A stretch of 64,000 nt of DNA from Panicum virgatum. Its lineage: Eukaryota > Streptophyta > Magnoliopsida > Poales > Poaceae. The DNA lies in the NCBI RefSeq assembly GCF_016808335.1, contig NC_053149.1, positions 39,138,118-39,202,117 on the forward strand, given 5' to 3'. Both the position numbers and the translations under genes were made by a program. This document shows, in pieces, positions 11,401 through 24,100 of the stretch. The number at the start of each line of letters is the position of its first letter. Position 1 is the first letter of the stretch. Below the pieces are notes generated by a model. That model saw nothing but the letters and a program-made list of their open reading frames with translations. It did no database searches and was not told the origin of the DNA.

Positions 11401-12187
11401 CAGTGATGTCTTTAGGCCTACTGAACTTGAGGATAATTTACGACATGCGACTCCTGAGCATGAAGAGTCCTCTCAAACTATAAGCAACCATTCAAACTCT
11501 GAGAAGGGCACAAACTCATTCCCATATTATGTACCCCTGCAAGTACTACCACCGCCTGAACAGCAGCCTGATCTGAAACCTCCAAGATGCCCTGTAACGA
11601 GGCCACCAACCAAGAGAGCACATGCAGACTATAGATTATATGATGTTGAGCTGACTGTCCAAAGAAGCTACACGGGTCATCCGGTGCCCCTTGTTTCCCT
11701 CATGAGTAAATGGACAGGTCAACCCATTGTGGGGTACCCTGCCACTGTGGAGGTTTTGAAGGATAGTTGTCCAGCAGCAAGTAGAGATGAGCACCGCCCA
11801 GCAATGGGCGGTCTTGATTCTTTACTAAAGAGCAGAGTTACAGAGCCACGGCAAGCAAGATCTTCACATGCATCACGATCAAAATCTAAGTCTAGTGGTC
11901 GTAAAAAGGCCTCAGAACACGATTTGGACAAGTCCTGGCAGCCTCATAACAAGAAACCAGCATCTTCGCCGAGGAAAATGCGGAGGCTCTCATCTTTTGC
12001 TGGCAGCCGGAGAGAGAGCGGAGACAGAAAGCCTGTGGTTGCGAAAACTGGTCGACCAACTGTTGCTTGCGTCCCACTTCGGCTCGTTTTCAGTAGGATC
12101 AACGAGGCACTAAGCTTCCCAGTGAGACAAGAACACCCCACTGAAGGTTGTGGCGGGCTGGAGAGCACCTTTGCTTGGGAGAGATAG
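8445..12187 (+). CDS. PWWP-domain protein, At1g51745-like (3 coding exons)
   Basis: The predicted protein of about 750 residues is a nuclear chromatin reader of the plant PWWP/Tudor-like group typified by Arabidopsis At1g51745; PWWP modules generally bind methylated histone H3 and DNA. Exon 1 starts at 8445 and carries VGALVWVRRRNGSWWPGRI, with SWWPG at residues 33-37. Exon 2 is 9591-10627 (preceded by cacag, followed by gtaaag) and opens with DWYNLEKSKRVKSFRCGEYD, completing the PWWP fold, then long Ser/Lys-rich disordered sequence with basic patches. Exon 3 is 11184-12187 and holds the family's C-terminal blocks LYDVELTV, PLVSLMSKW, GYPATVEVLKD and LRLVFSRI. The exon 2/3 junction is in phase. 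The exon 1 end is awkward: exon 2 needs two bases carried over, which fits a weak donor after 8653 or one after 8698, while the better-looking gtacaa at 8658 is out of phase. A broken duplicate lies at 2539-3600. The gene converges on the Rab gene. Confidence 0.88.
10921..11029. mobile_element. Tourist-like MITE in intron 2 of the PWWP gene
   Basis: A 109-bp element starts gggcctatttggaa and ends ttccaaacagagac, giving imperfect inverted ends. It is flanked by tta at 10918-10920 and 11030-11032, the 3-bp duplication expected for PIF/Harbinger (Tourist) elements. It lies well inside the intron and should not disturb splicing. Confidence 0.7.
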
Positions 12188-12987
12188 CATGTGGGCAGGC
12201 ATATACATTTGCTAGGTTTTCTTTTGTACATTAGTTATCGTATAATCTAAAATCTTAATGCCTGGCATGTTTACATCAGTATCATGCCCTTGTAATCTGT
12301 AAACGCAATAGGTGGTTATTACTTACCCTCCTCGAGATTCAGGTGGAACAGCCAATGGCAGCAGTTGCTGTGGTTTCTTCTGACGGTGGAAGAGGTGGCA
12401 GCAGCCTGTTCGCTATACGTCTTTTAGAGTTCCATGTTATATATGCAAATATGATATATGCCAGCAACCTAGCAGCATTGGTTGCTGTGAACTGTCGGTG
12501 TAACGATAGCAAACTGATTCCAGCCTTGCATTGAGGTGTTGCGAGGCATCTCTCGTGCTGATGCTGGTATTCATGTATCTTCTATGGTGTCATGGTGTCG
12601 AATCGCAGGTTGGGCCACACGGGTGCTTATGCTTTCCTTGTGCAGAGCCTACTCGTAATCCTGAACTATATGTACTTCCTGATAGGATCAGCCGCGTACA
12701 TTAATGAAAGGTGAAAGTCATTTTGGTAACGAGTAATCCTACAACATTTTAACTAGCAATGGTGCATCTTATTTGTTTTTCGAGTTTCTAAGAAAATCAA
12801 TCGAACACTTAATATGAACAGGCAGTAAGAACACATCATCTGCTTAAATGTCTTGCAGTCAGGAGACATACTTCCAATATCCAACAGAGAAAGTTTTTCG
12901 ATAGTGATAAGACTTAATTTACAGGGATAGAGCAACCAATTCATGCTGCTTGCTGCACAATCACACTACTGCGATCTAGATAGTCGA
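12188..12987. other. Convergent 3' ends of PWWP and Rab genes
   Basis: The two stop codons are 800 bp apart and face each other. This interval must hold both 3' untranslated regions. AT-rich stretches suit polyadenylation on either strand, but I cannot place either cleavage site. Overlap of the two transcripts is possible. Confidence 0.5.
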
Positions 12988-15900
12988 TCAAGAGCAGCAG
13001 CTGCTTTGCTGAGCAACAGGCTGACCCCGCATTTGTACTGTTGCAGGCCTGCTAGCACCACTTGCAGCTGGTTGACTTGCCATCCTATATTCAAGAAAAA
13101 GGATAGCAAATATCACTTAGTTACTCCCATCAGGAGGTGAATGATAGCGAAAATAGCAGTGGCTTGTCATCTGGACTCCCAAATGGGCCTTCATGATTAA
13201 TGAATCCAGAATGAACAACAGCTGCCTCAGTCTAAATATGAAGTATGTTGTTACCTGTTCTTTATCTCTCCTGCCATGGTCATGAATGCCTTCTCCACAT
13301 TCGTTGCATCCTTGGCACTAGTCTCCAGGAACGGTATCCCTATCTCATCAGCAAGGGCCTGCAGAAGCAAGTGACATGCAGCCATTTTAACCATCTTCCT
13401 TACCAAACGACATTTATGCAAAAGGTAACTGATGTACCGAAATATTACCTTGCCAGCCTCATAAGAAACTACTCTGCTCTCAGCCAAGTCGCACTTGTTC
13501 CCCACCAAAAGCTTGTTCACATTTTCACTGGCGTACCTGTCAATTTCATTCAGCCACTGCTTGACATTGTTGAAGCTCTCCTGGTCAGTCACATCATACA
13601 CGACCTATAGAAAATACAACTGTTAACAGAGACACAATATCAACCTAGATGAGACAATATCAGATACAAAGAAAGAAAGCTCACAATGATGCCATGAGCT
13701 CCACGGTAGTAGCTGCTTGTGATGGTCCTAAAGCGCTCTTGGCCAGCAGTGTCCCACTAAATCAGAAGAACGTGCTAAAGCATCAGCAGGAGCTTCAAAC
13801 TGCTATTAACTTATACAGCCTTTACTAGAATCTGTTACTTACAATCTGCAGCTTTATTGTCTTCCCATCTTGCTCAACAGTGCGGATTTTCTACCAAGTC
13901 AAAGAAGGGTGAAAAAATGGTCATACAAGAGAAACAAGGCCATTGACACACGACAAAGGGAATTTGGTATTATTTGATCCAACTGAGAAACCAACTTACA
14001 AAATCAACACCAATGGTACTGATATAGCTTTCCAGATACGAATCATCCTGTAAAGTCGAGATCAGAAAGATACTCGCATTAAAAAAGATGAATGAGATAA
14101 CAATTGGAAAGTATGATACATCATAGGAAATATAGTTGTCTTCAAACACCATTCTATAAAGGGGTACTGTATGTATGCCACTATGCCAAACATACGCCAA
14201 GTATAATAGCAGTGAACCATCTAAAGTTTCAACAAACCATGTCCATATGAAGTCAAGAACCATTTGACACACTTGTGAGCTCGTGACTACTATAACACCA
14301 GGGAAGATCAAAGGCTCATAAAATTGCAGAAGTCATTGATTGCGAAGGGTAAGGAAGCTAGCCGAGCCAATTAGGATTCGTATAGGTAGCTGGAACGTAG
14401 GGTCCCTAACGGGTAAGTTGCGAGAACTAGTTGATGTAGCAATTAGGAGGCGTGTAAATATTCTATGCGTTCAGGAGAGTAAATGGAAGGGTCAGAAGGC
14501 GAAGGAGGTTGAGGATACTGGCTTCAAGCTTTGGTACACGGGAGCAACTCCGGGTAGGAATGGTGTAGGCATCTTGATTGATAGGAGCCTTAAGGATGGA
14601 GTCGTAGAGGTTAGAAGGCAAGGCGACCGGATTATCCTAATCCGGTTGGTAGTTGGAGATTCGGTTTTGAATGTGATCAGTGCCTATGCCCCTCAGGTAG
14701 GCCTTAGTGAGAGCACCAAGATGCAGTTCTGGGAAGATCTAGATAGCATGGTTAGTACCGTGCCTACCAGCGAGAAACTCTTTATAGGAGGAGATCTCAA
14801 CGGCCATGTGGGTGCGACTAATGTAGGGTTCGAGCGAGTGCACGGGGGTTTTGGGTACGGTAGCAGGAGTCAAGAGGGGGAGGATGTGTTAAACTTCGCG
14901 TTAGCCTACGACTTGTTGATAGCGAATACCGTGTTTAAGAAGAGAGAATCCCATCTTGTGACGTTTCGTAGTGGACAACACTCGAGCTAGATCGACTTTA
15001 TCCTTGCTAGGAGGGAGGATAGACGTGATTGCTTAGATTGTAAGGTGATACCTGGGGAGTGTGTTGTCCCTCAACACAAACTTGTGGTGGCGGACTTTCG
15101 TCTTCGGGTACGTGTCCACCGGGACAAACGTGCCAAAATTGCGAGAACAAAGTGGTGGAAGCTTAGAGGGGAAGCGGCACAAGCGTTTAAGGAAAGGATG
15201 CTAGGTGAGGGGCCTTGGGAAGAAGGAGAAGACGCAGATGCATGTGGCTAAAGATGGCAACATGTGTTCGGAAGGTGGTCTCAGAGTTGTTTGGCGTGAG
15301 TAGGGGAGGCAAACAGGAGGGGAAAGACACCTGATGGTGGAATGACAAGGTGCAAAGGGCTATTAAGGAGAAGGAGTGTTTCAAGCGCCTCCACTTTGAC
15401 AAGAGTGCAGCCAACATCGAGGGCTATAAATTAGCGAAGAGGGTTGCAAAGCGAGCTGTGAGTGTAGCAAAGGGTAAGGCGTATGATGACCTGTATCAGC
15501 GGCTAGGCACGAAAGAAGGGGAGAAGGACATTTATAGGATGGCTAGGATCCGCGAGCGGAAGACAAGGAACATCAACCAAATCAAATGCATTAAGGATGG
15601 GACAGATCGACTGCTAGTGAAGGATGAGGACATCATGGATAGATGGAGAGAGTACTTCGACAAGTTGTTTAATGGGGAGAGTGAGGGCCCTACCTTTGAG
15701 TTAGATGACTCTTTTGACGATACCAACAGACGTTTTGTGAGGAGAATTCAGGAGGTAGAGATCGGGGAGGCTTTGAAGAGGATGAAGGGAGGTAAAGCGA
15801 TGGGTCCTGATGGTATCCCCATTGAGGTGTGGAGATGCCTAGGAGATAGAGCAATAGTATGGTTAACTAAGCTTTTTAATCTCATTTTTCGGTCAAACAA

Positions 15901-18691
15901 GATGCCGGAAGAATGGAGGAGAAGTATATTAGTACCTATCTTCAAAAACAAGGGCGATGTTCAAAATTGTACTAACTACCGTGGGATTAAGCTGATGAGC
16001 CATACGATGAAGCTTTGGGAGAGGGTTATCGAGCATCGCCTAAGAAGAGTGACAAGTGTGACCCAAAACCAATTTGGGTTCATGCCTGGAAGGTCAACCA
16101 TGGAGGCGATTTTCTTAATACGACAATTGATGGAGAGATATAGGGAGCAGAAGGACTTGCACATGGTCTTCATTGACCTTGAGAAGGCATATGACAAAGT
16201 ACCGAGAAATGTCATGTGGTGGGCCTTGGAGAAGCAGAAAGTCCCAACTAAGTACATTACCCTCATTAAGGATATGTACAAGAATGCGACGACGTTTGTC
16301 CGGACATGTGATGGCAACACCACTGACTTTCTTATTAACATAGGCCTACACCAGGGGTCAGCATTGAGCCCTTATTTATTTGCTTTAGTGATGGATGAGG
16401 TCACAAGGGATATACAAGGTGAGATCCCTTGGTGTATGCTCTTTGCTGATGATGTGATGCTAGTTGACGAGAGTAGGGAAGGGGTTAATAGGAAGTTAGA
16501 GCTGTGGAGACGCACGTTAGAGTCGAAAGGGTTCAGACTTAGTAGGACCAAGACCGAGTACATGATGTGCGATTTCAGCGCGATTAGGCATGAGGGGGGA
16601 GACGTTAGTCTAGATGGACAAGTGGTGGTCCAGAAGGATACTTTTCGGTATTTAGGATCGGTGCTACAAAAGGATGGCGACATTGATGAAGATGTTAGGC
16701 ATAGAATTTCAGCTGGCTGGTTGAAATGGCGATAAGCTTCTGGCATCCTTTGTGACAAGAGGGTGCCACAAAAGCTAAAAGGCAAATTCAATAGGACAGC
16801 AATTCGTCCGGCGATGCTATACGGTGCTGAATGTTGGCCTACAAAAAGACGACATGTCCAGCAACTGAGTGTAGCAGAGATGCAGATGTTGCGGTGGTTT
16901 TGCGGGCACACAAGGAGGGATAGAGTCCGGAACGAAGTTATTCGAGATAGGGTCGGAGTGGCACCAATTGAGGAGAAACTTACCCAGCATCGGCTGAGAT
17001 GGTTTGGACATGTCCAACGAAGGCCTCCTGAGGCGCCGGTGCGTAATGGGGTTCTTGAGCGGGTCGATAATGTAAAGAGGGGTAGAGGTAGACCTAAACT
17101 GACGTGGGATGAATCGGTTAAGAGAGACCTTAAGAATTGGAATATCTCTAAAGAGATAGCTTTAGATAGGAGCGCTTGGAGACTAGCTATCAATGTGCCT
17201 GAACCTTGAACTTATTTCTTTCGGGTTTCAGCCTACCCCAACTTGCTTGGGAAAAAAGGCTATGTTGTTGTTGTTGTTGTTGTTGTTGTTGATGATCTTC
17301 CCTGGTACAATCTTCTCTACTTTTCGAAGCAAATGCATACTCAAGGTTCCGCTAGGCGCTAGGCGGATTCTAGGCGCTGCCCCTCAACCTAGTGCCTAGT
17401 CGGGAGTAATCGCGCCTAGGCGTTGCTAGGCGTTTTGCTAGGCGATGAATAATACATGTATAAATACTTAAAAGAAAAGGAAAAAAAAGATGAGTGGTCA
17501 TGACAAAGGAGAAAGGAAGAAAGGCATGAAGGTCCATTTGAAGGCCCAACACTAAACCCTCAGACCCTCTCTCCCGCATCCTCTCCACCTCTCTCGCATC
17601 TCTCCCTGTCCCGCACGCGCCCGCCGCCACCTGCATACGCCCGCGCCCGCTGCCGTGCGCCCGCCGCCGCCTGCACCTGCGCCCGTGTGAGCGCCTGCCG
17701 CCCCCCGCAGCTCCTCCCCCACCGGCGACCTCCGCCGGAGGCTCCACCCCCATCGGCGCTGCCGACACCTATGGGTCTGCCTACCCCCATAGGCGAGGCG
17801 TTGACCCTTCGACTCGCGATTAGGCGCGCCTAATCGCCTCCTAATCGCCACATAGTCGGCGCCTAGCGGAACAGAGTGCATACTCCTACTGGGTTCTGTC
17901 ATGTGAGATGCATCCAAACTAAATGAACGGCACTCTATAAGACATGCAGATACTTTTCTTAATATGGGGACACCCTCAAACTAAACAAAAGACCTGTTTC
18001 TCCAAGGCACGCTCTACTTAAGAACAACTGTTTGTACATTTGTGGAGGAAGGCGAAGAGCGGAAGATAAGAATCCTCACCGCAAACCTCAGCAGCAGGCA
18101 AGACTTCCCGACGCCCGAGTCCCCGATGAGCAGCAGCTTGAAGAGGTAGTCACTGCAAGATAACAAGAAAATCCTGTCAAACGATAGGCCGAGCATCTCG
18201 TATTTGTGTCGTCATCAGCACATCGACACAAGCTAACACATCCTACGGACTAACTTTGCACACACATCTACAAGACTACAACAGAACATATAGAGTAAAA
18301 CAAGACAACCGTAGCTTCCAAAGCCCCCAGCTCACGGGTAGGAGGGAGCAACGCGACCGAATCTAGCTCGTACCTAGGCTAGCGGGGAACGGCGTATCCA
18401 ACCATCTGCTATTTCTGGCATGGGGCCCGACAAAGGTACGACTACCCGCACCGAACTAGGGACGCGGTAGCTACCAAGTAAACGCGCTAAGGGAGGGAGA
18501 TCCCCCTTTAAACCCCAACACGATCGGGTCCCGAATCGGCGGCCGGCGGCGAGATCGGCCGCTGCGGGGCACCAGCAGGCGCGTCCCCCGATGAAGCTCT
18601 AGATTCCACGAATCCGCCACCCACCGAATCGGAAGCCACCGCGCGATTAATGGAGGGGGGGGGGAGTGGGGACTTACTACTCGGGGTTCAT
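12988..18691 (-). CDS. RIC1: Rab1/RABD2-class small GTPase (8 coding exons, 203 aa)
   Basis: This is a Rab1 (plant RABD2) GTPase, which controls vesicle traffic from endoplasmic reticulum to Golgi; the sequence is closest to rice RIC1 as I remember it. Coding exons on the minus strand are 18691-18678, 18152-18080, 14047-14000, 13890-13843, 13756-13685, 13604-13449, 13358-13255 and 13084-12988. They sum to 612 nt (203 codons plus stop), all junctions GT-AG and in phase. Visible motifs are the [18 protein letters not shown] start with P-loop GDSGVGKS, the switch I region [16 protein letters not shown] (switch II), NKCD and ETSAK for guanine binding, and a C-terminal SSCCS tail for double geranylgeranylation and membrane attachment. 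Length is normal. Exon 1 contributes only 14 nt, splitting the Tyr codon. Intron 2 (14048-18079) is enlarged by an antisense RTE LINE and a Mutator-like element, but no splice site is disturbed. The symbol is by resemblance to the rice protein; the class is certain. Confidence 0.95.
14333..17292 (+). mobile_element. RTE-clade LINE in Rab intron 2
   Basis: The plus strand carries an endonuclease-RT polyprotein of the RTE type (often mis-annotated as craniofacial development protein 2-like). The endonuclease is at 14340-15250 ([35 protein letters not shown]). The RT is at 15350-16735 ([67 protein letters not shown]). The C-terminal region is 16763-17209 ([20 protein letters not shown]). It ends in a (TTG)n tail at about 17266-17292, as RTE elements do. 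The 5' end is truncated. It is inactivated by stops at 14988 and 16733 and by a frameshift between 15251 and 15350. With so few lesions, the insertion is probably fairly young. A short ttgat is seen at both edges but overlaps the tail, so the target duplication is uncertain. Confidence 0.92.
17343..17876. mobile_element. Mutator-like element, 0.53 kb, 9-bp TSD
   Basis: The flanking 9-mer tgcatactc occurs at 17334-17342 and 17877-17885. Inside it, inverted ends are gttccgctaggcgc on the left and gcgcctagcggaac on the right, with repeated taggcg motifs subterminally. A 9-bp duplication is the mark of Mutator-like elements. The middle (about 17560-17760) is a GC-rich stretch with open frames on several strands, possibly captured coding DNA, but no domain is recognisable. 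It sits in Rab intron 2 between the LINE and exon 2. Confidence 0.8.
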
Positions 18692-19040
18692 GGCGGCGGA
18701 GCGGGGGGCTGCTCCTGCTCTCTGGGGGGAGGCGACGACCGAGGAGGAGGAAAAGGGGAGATGGAATTGGGGGGAGACGAGCACGGGGCGGCGGAGAGAG
18801 AAAGGAAGATGGGAGGGGAAACGGAACGGAATAGGAAAAGGAAAGGGTTGTCGAGTGGGGCACGCCCTCCGTCGCGTCTGCGTGCGCCAACCTACTTTGG
18901 CTGCCAGCCCGGTCCAGCCGTCCAGGCCAGCGACGCCCACGATCGCCACCCGCACCGGCACCGGGTCCGGGTTCTGGTGTTGGGCGGTTTGTCGGGAGGA
19001 GAACTGGAGATGCAGTTGGTGGTTTGAGGTATATACACGC
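18692..19040 (-). promoter_or_regulatory. Rab 5' leader and promoter region
   Basis: The DNA directly upstream of the Rab ATG (minus strand) is rich in purines on the plus strand, so the minus-strand leader is pyrimidine-rich, as expected for a housekeeping grass gene. A minus-strand open frame (18471-19064) reads through from this area into intron 1 and is not a gene. No clear TATA box was identified. Confidence 0.4.
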
Positions 19041-19440
19041 GTGCATGTTCAGCGGCAGTACCATGAGTTTTTCTTGAAAAAAAATACCATGAGAACTGAA
19101 TGCACGCCAATTCCCTCCTAGATGTGGAAATAATAAATCCAGATGTGTGTGTACGCGGATCGAAGCTGTACCTTTCTAAAAAAGTGAAAGATGTAATAAG
19201 GTGAGACAGAATTTTCGGTAAGTTTTAAACTAAAATTCTATATTGTATTTTGAAGAAAAGAACCATTCTTTGATGAACTAACCATCTATTTTTTAAATAA
19301 ATCATTTATAGAATTTTTTCATAGAGAAACTTCATGTGGAAATTTCTATCAAAAGAGAGAAAATATAGGAAAGTGATCAAAAGAAAATTCGCGGGAGCTG
19401 GGCCTAGGGTGTTTTACAGTTCCCAATTTCTGTTGATGAC
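19041..19440. other. AT-rich intergenic DNA
   Basis: No gene or defined element is seen. Base composition falls sharply after the Rab leader. The next recognisable structure is a MITE starting near 19441. Confidence 0.35.
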
Positions 19441-19763
19441 TACTAAGATCATTTCCAGTGGGAAGTTTCATGGGGTTTCATTCTCATTAAATAGCACGCC
19501 ACATAGAATTTTTTTTGATGACATGGCATCAAATTTAATTTAAGAAGAGAGAGAGGAAATCAGTTTCATTTAGATGAAATCATGTCTACACGGATACCAA
19601 CTCTTATTGAGTCATAAAATTAAATACTACTTGGAGCTTATGAAACCGTGCTATGAAATTATGCATTGTAGAGTTGGTTTCAAATACTATTTCATTTCTT
19701 AGTTGTTTATGTGGCTATTTTGGAAACATCAATATAAAACACTCCACTGGAATTAGACTAAGT
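19441..19763. mobile_element. MITE of about 0.32 kb
   Basis: The left end actaagatcatttccagtgg and the reverse complement of the right end (tagtctaattccagtggag) match as inverted repeats with a few differences. The interior is AT-rich and non-coding. No unambiguous target duplication was found, so the superfamily is open. It abuts the truncated 5' LTR of the copia element. Confidence 0.55.
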
Positions 19764-19789
19764 GAAGGTTGATGACTAACAAATGATCA

Positions 19790-20340
19790 GTAATTGATGG
19801 CTATCATGGCTGGAGGGTTATCGGTAACTACTGATTTGATGGCTGCAAGCCTGCAATGAACCTGGACATCCAAAGGTCCACTAGGGCCTACATATAGCCT
19901 ACCTCTCCTGCAATACGTGCACGAACCAACACACATACTCCACTGTTGTGGCTACTTCTCTGCGTCTCCGTTCTAGGTGCACAGACTCGCTGGAAAGTGC
20001 AGGCCTCCGGAAACTCCATCCTCTTTGAGACTCTGCTGCACGACTGCTCATGAGAATGTTTACTCCCGGGCAGGGCATCTGCATTGTTATCATTTGCATG
20101 GCATCAACGAGAGATTGACTACATTGAACATGCCCTATCAGAATGTTGACTGATCTAGGTAACAGCGCATCCGATGCTTTTGGCACTCGCCCCACCTTGG
20201 GATACATTCTAAATCTTCTACCTAGTTTTGTTGTCGCACATGCAAACATACATACTACTCTTGTTTATGCTATCATGATAATCATGATTAATCTTTTGTT
20301 TTGCATTAAAATGAACCATAAAATGTCTCTGATTCCAACA
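19790..20340 (+). repeat. 5' LTR of copia element (left end lost)
   Basis: Matches 25005-25488 with many substitutions (for example ggctatcatggctgg near the left and ctgattccaaca at the right end). The first 240 bp or so of the LTR, present at 24748-24990, are absent here. The two LTRs are clearly diverged, so the insertion is old. Confidence 0.75.
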
Positions 20341-21084
20341 ATCCAAAAACTTGATAGGGCTTTTTCGGTTTCTAGTTTTGGTACGCATCTTAAACCAAAT
20401 ATATTTGATGGAACAAACAAGAGATGGGTTCACAGGCTTGAGCTGTGGCGCATACCTATGAACATATGGTTCATGACTGAAGGTCCTCCTAAGGGACCGC
20501 ACACTTTCGAGGAGGAGAGAGCATACCAAACCACTAATAACTTGTTCAGAGGGGCTGCAATTAGTGTTCTTAGAGAGAATGTTGTCGATGCTTACATGCA
20601 TGTCCCCTCTTACAAGGAGTTGTAGGATGCACTCGAAGCGAAATTTGGTGGCAGTGAGTTGTACATCATGTAGCAGTTCTATGACTACAAGATGGTCGAT
20701 GATCATTCTGTGGTCGAACAAGTTCATGAGTTACAGGTGATTGCTAAGGACCTTGATAATTTCAAGTGCAATCTACCAGAAAAATTTGGGGGCGGCGGTA
20801 TTATTGCCAAGCTACCTTCTTCGTAGAGGAACTTTGCTACTTCTCTGAAACGCAAGAGAGGAGCTTTGCTACTTCTCTGAAACACAAGATATAGGAGTTT
20901 ACTATGGTCGGTCTTATCGGCAATCTTGATGTTGAAGAATAGGCTAGAGCAAAGGACTCACGTGCTCGTGGCAATGAGGAAGGTTCTAGCGCCCATGTGA
21001 TGCAAAATCTTTTTTCCAATCCCACAAGAACAAGGGCATAAGAAAGGCTGAGTTTAAGCACAAGCATGCTTAGACTACCAACTT

Positions 21085-21160
21085 GAAGAAAGAAGAAGAA
21101 GAAGAAGAAGAAGAAGAAGAAGAAGAAGAAGAAGAAGAAGAAGAAGAAGAAGAAGAAGAA
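21085..21160 (+). repeat. (GAA)n microsatellite in decayed gag
   Basis: An almost pure GAA/AAG run of about 76 bp within the copia gag remnant. It encodes poly-Glu in one frame, which is an artefact and not a real acidic domain. Confidence 0.95.
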
Positions 21161-24100
21161 TGCAGGAAAATGCTGTGTGCGGTAGTACCGATCATTATAC
21201 TTAGAATTGCAAGGACCACAAGGATAAGCAGTAGCACGGGCAGAAAAAAATATGCTAATGTTGTTATTGGTGATGTTGAAAAAGGAACATTAGGGTATGG
21301 TAATCATGCTACTGTTCTTTCAGTTTATCATTTACCAAATTGGTGGATGGACACCGGGACCGATATACATGTGTAAGCTAATATTTCTTTATTGTCTTCT
21401 TACCATGTCACAGGGATTGGATACGTGTTAATGGGGAATGATTCGAATGCAGTTGTTCGTGGTATTGGATACGTGCAGCATATCTCCTCAATAAATAAAT
21501 ATCTTGTTAGCAAATCTCTCCTATGTAAGGATGGTTTCAAGTTGGTGTTTAAGTAAAACAAATGTGTTGGTTTGAAATTTGGATCTTTTATTGGTAAAGT
21601 GTGATGGTTTGTTTCATTTATCATTATCAAACTCTTGTAATGAAGTTGTTAATCATGTGTGTAACAATAATGAATCGAATACTTGGTATTCACGGCTTTG
21701 TCATAGTAATTTGGTTGAATGTTGCGGCTTGCTAGTTTGAGTTCAATTCCGAAATTTACTTTGGTTAAGAATTCTAAGTGTCAAGTATATATGTGTGCAA
21801 TCTAAGCAACCACAAAAGCCTCACAGGGCTGCGGAGGTGAGAAACTTGGCACCATTAGAACTTATTCATTGGGATTTGTGCAAAATAAATGGCGTGTTGA
21901 CTAAAGGTGGGAAGAAATATTTCATGACTTCGATAGATGATTCAACTAGATATTGCTATGTGTATTTGCTTAAGTCAAAAGATGTGGCATTTCATTTTCT
22001 CAAGGTCTAGACAAGCCGAAGTTGAAAATCAACTTGAGAGAAAAATAAAAATGTGTTAGATCGGACCGAGGTGGAGAATATTTTTTAAATGAGTTCAATT
22101 TATTTGTGACGAGCATAGTATTATTCATGAGAGAACACCAGCTTATTCCCCTAAGTCAAATGGAGTGGTTGAATGGAAAAACTACAGTCTAATTGAGATT
22201 GTTAACGCCATGTTAGAAACAACCGGACTTCCTTGGGAATGGTGGGGTGAGGCCATGTTGACTGTTTTCCATACTCTTAAAAAAGTTTATATGAAAGACA
22301 AAGAGAAAACAAAATTCAAGGAGTGAGAAACATAAAAGATTACCACTCTCATACTTGTGTACTTGGCGTTGCTTGGCAAAGGTTAATTTACCAATTGCTA
22401 ACAAATGCAAGCTCGAACCGAAAATAGTTGATTGTGTCTTCATAGGCTTTGCTTTTCATTGTAGGATATAGATTCTTGATAATTGAATCTGGAGTACTAA
22501 CATGCATGTTGGTACAATCATGAAGTTCAGATATACATCTGGCAGTTATAGTCATGAACTCATGAAGTCCCAGAAAATGACGAGACAATAGTGCACTTTG
22601 GCCAACCACTTGAGGAAAATACCGATGAAGTGACTTGAAAGAGCAAGAGACAAAGGACTGCGAAGTCTTTTGGTGATGACTTCATTGTGTACCTTATAGA
22701 TGATACTCCAAAAACTATTATTGAGGCTTATGTATGACCTGATGCTGACTATTGGAAGGAAGCAATCTGGAGTGCGATGGATTCCATAATGTCTAATAGA
22801 ACTTGGGAGCATGTTGATCATCCATATGGATGCAAACCTGTAGGATGCAAGTGGGCTTTCGAAAGGAAGTTTAGGCCAGATGGTACTATTGAAAAGTACA
22901 ATACAAGGCTTGTGATCAAGGGTTACACCCAGAAAGAAGGTGAAGATTTCTTTGACACTTATTCACCTGTTGCCAGACTAATAACCATTCGAGTACTACT
23001 ATCTTTGGTTGCCTCACATGGTCTTCTCGTTCATCAGATGGATGTTAAGACCGCTTTTCTTATTTGAGAGTTGGACGAGGAAATTTATATAGATCGACAT
23101 GACAGATTTGTAGTAGAATGTCAAGAAGGGAAAGTGTGTGAGCTGTTAAATCTTTATATGGCCTGAAACAAGTGCCTAAGCAACGACATGATAAATTTGA
23201 CAAGACTCTCAGATCGGCAGGCTTTATTGTGAATGAAGCGGACAAGTGTGGGTACTACCATTTTGATGGGGGACAAGGAGTGATTATGTGCTTGTATGTT
23301 GATGACATACTAATCTTTGGGACTAACTCAATGTGATTGAGGGTTCAAAAGATTTTTTATCTCAAAGATTTGAGATGAAAGATATGGGAGAGTCTGATGT
23401 GATTTTGAACATTAGGCTACTCAGAGAAGGCAATAGTGGGGTTACACTTGTACAATCCTATTATGTGGAAAAGATCATGAGTCGCTTTGGTTATAGTGAC
23501 TTTAAGTTTGTTCCTACGCGTAACGATCCTAGTGACGTTGCATAAGAACCGAAGAATCACAAGAGATCAATTGAGATACTCTCAAATCATTGGCTCGCTA
23601 ATGTACTTAGCTAGTGCCGAGAGGCCTGCCATCTTGTTTGTTGTGAGCAAACTTAGCAGGTTTGTCACAAATCCTGGAGATGACCATTGGAAGGCTCTAG
23701 AGAGAGTGATGCGTCATCTAAAAGGCACTGCGAATTATGGAATTCGCTATGCTGTGTATCCTAAGGTACTCGAGGGCTTTAGTGACTTAAACTAGATATC
23801 TGATGCGATAAGATGAAAGCCACAACTGGATATGTGTTCACACTTGAGGGTGGCATTGTTTCCTGGAAGTCTTGCAAGTAGACCATCTTAACAAGGTCAA
23901 CAATAGAAGCAGAACTCACAACATTGGATCACTGAGTGGCTTCATGAGCTCTTGATGGATTTGCTGGTGGTTGAGAAACTATTTACCAGCAATCATAATA
24001 AACTATGATAATCAAACAGTGATTGTCAAGGTGAACAGTTCAAAAGACAATATGAAGTTATCAAGGCATGTCAAAAGGCGGTTGAAGTCTATTATAAAAA

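Noticed and set aside
16372..17193. 273-codon minus-strand frame opposite the RTE reverse transcriptase
   Set aside because: Antisense shadow of the LINE coding strand with no domain of its own.
18471..19121. Long open frames (18471-19064 minus, 18666-19121 plus) around the Rab start
   Set aside because: They overlap the Rab leader, exon 1 and intron 1 and have only low-complexity sequence; the Rab exon structure explains the locus.
21085..21160. Poly-Glu protein segment
   Set aside because: Translation of a GAA microsatellite in a decayed gag.
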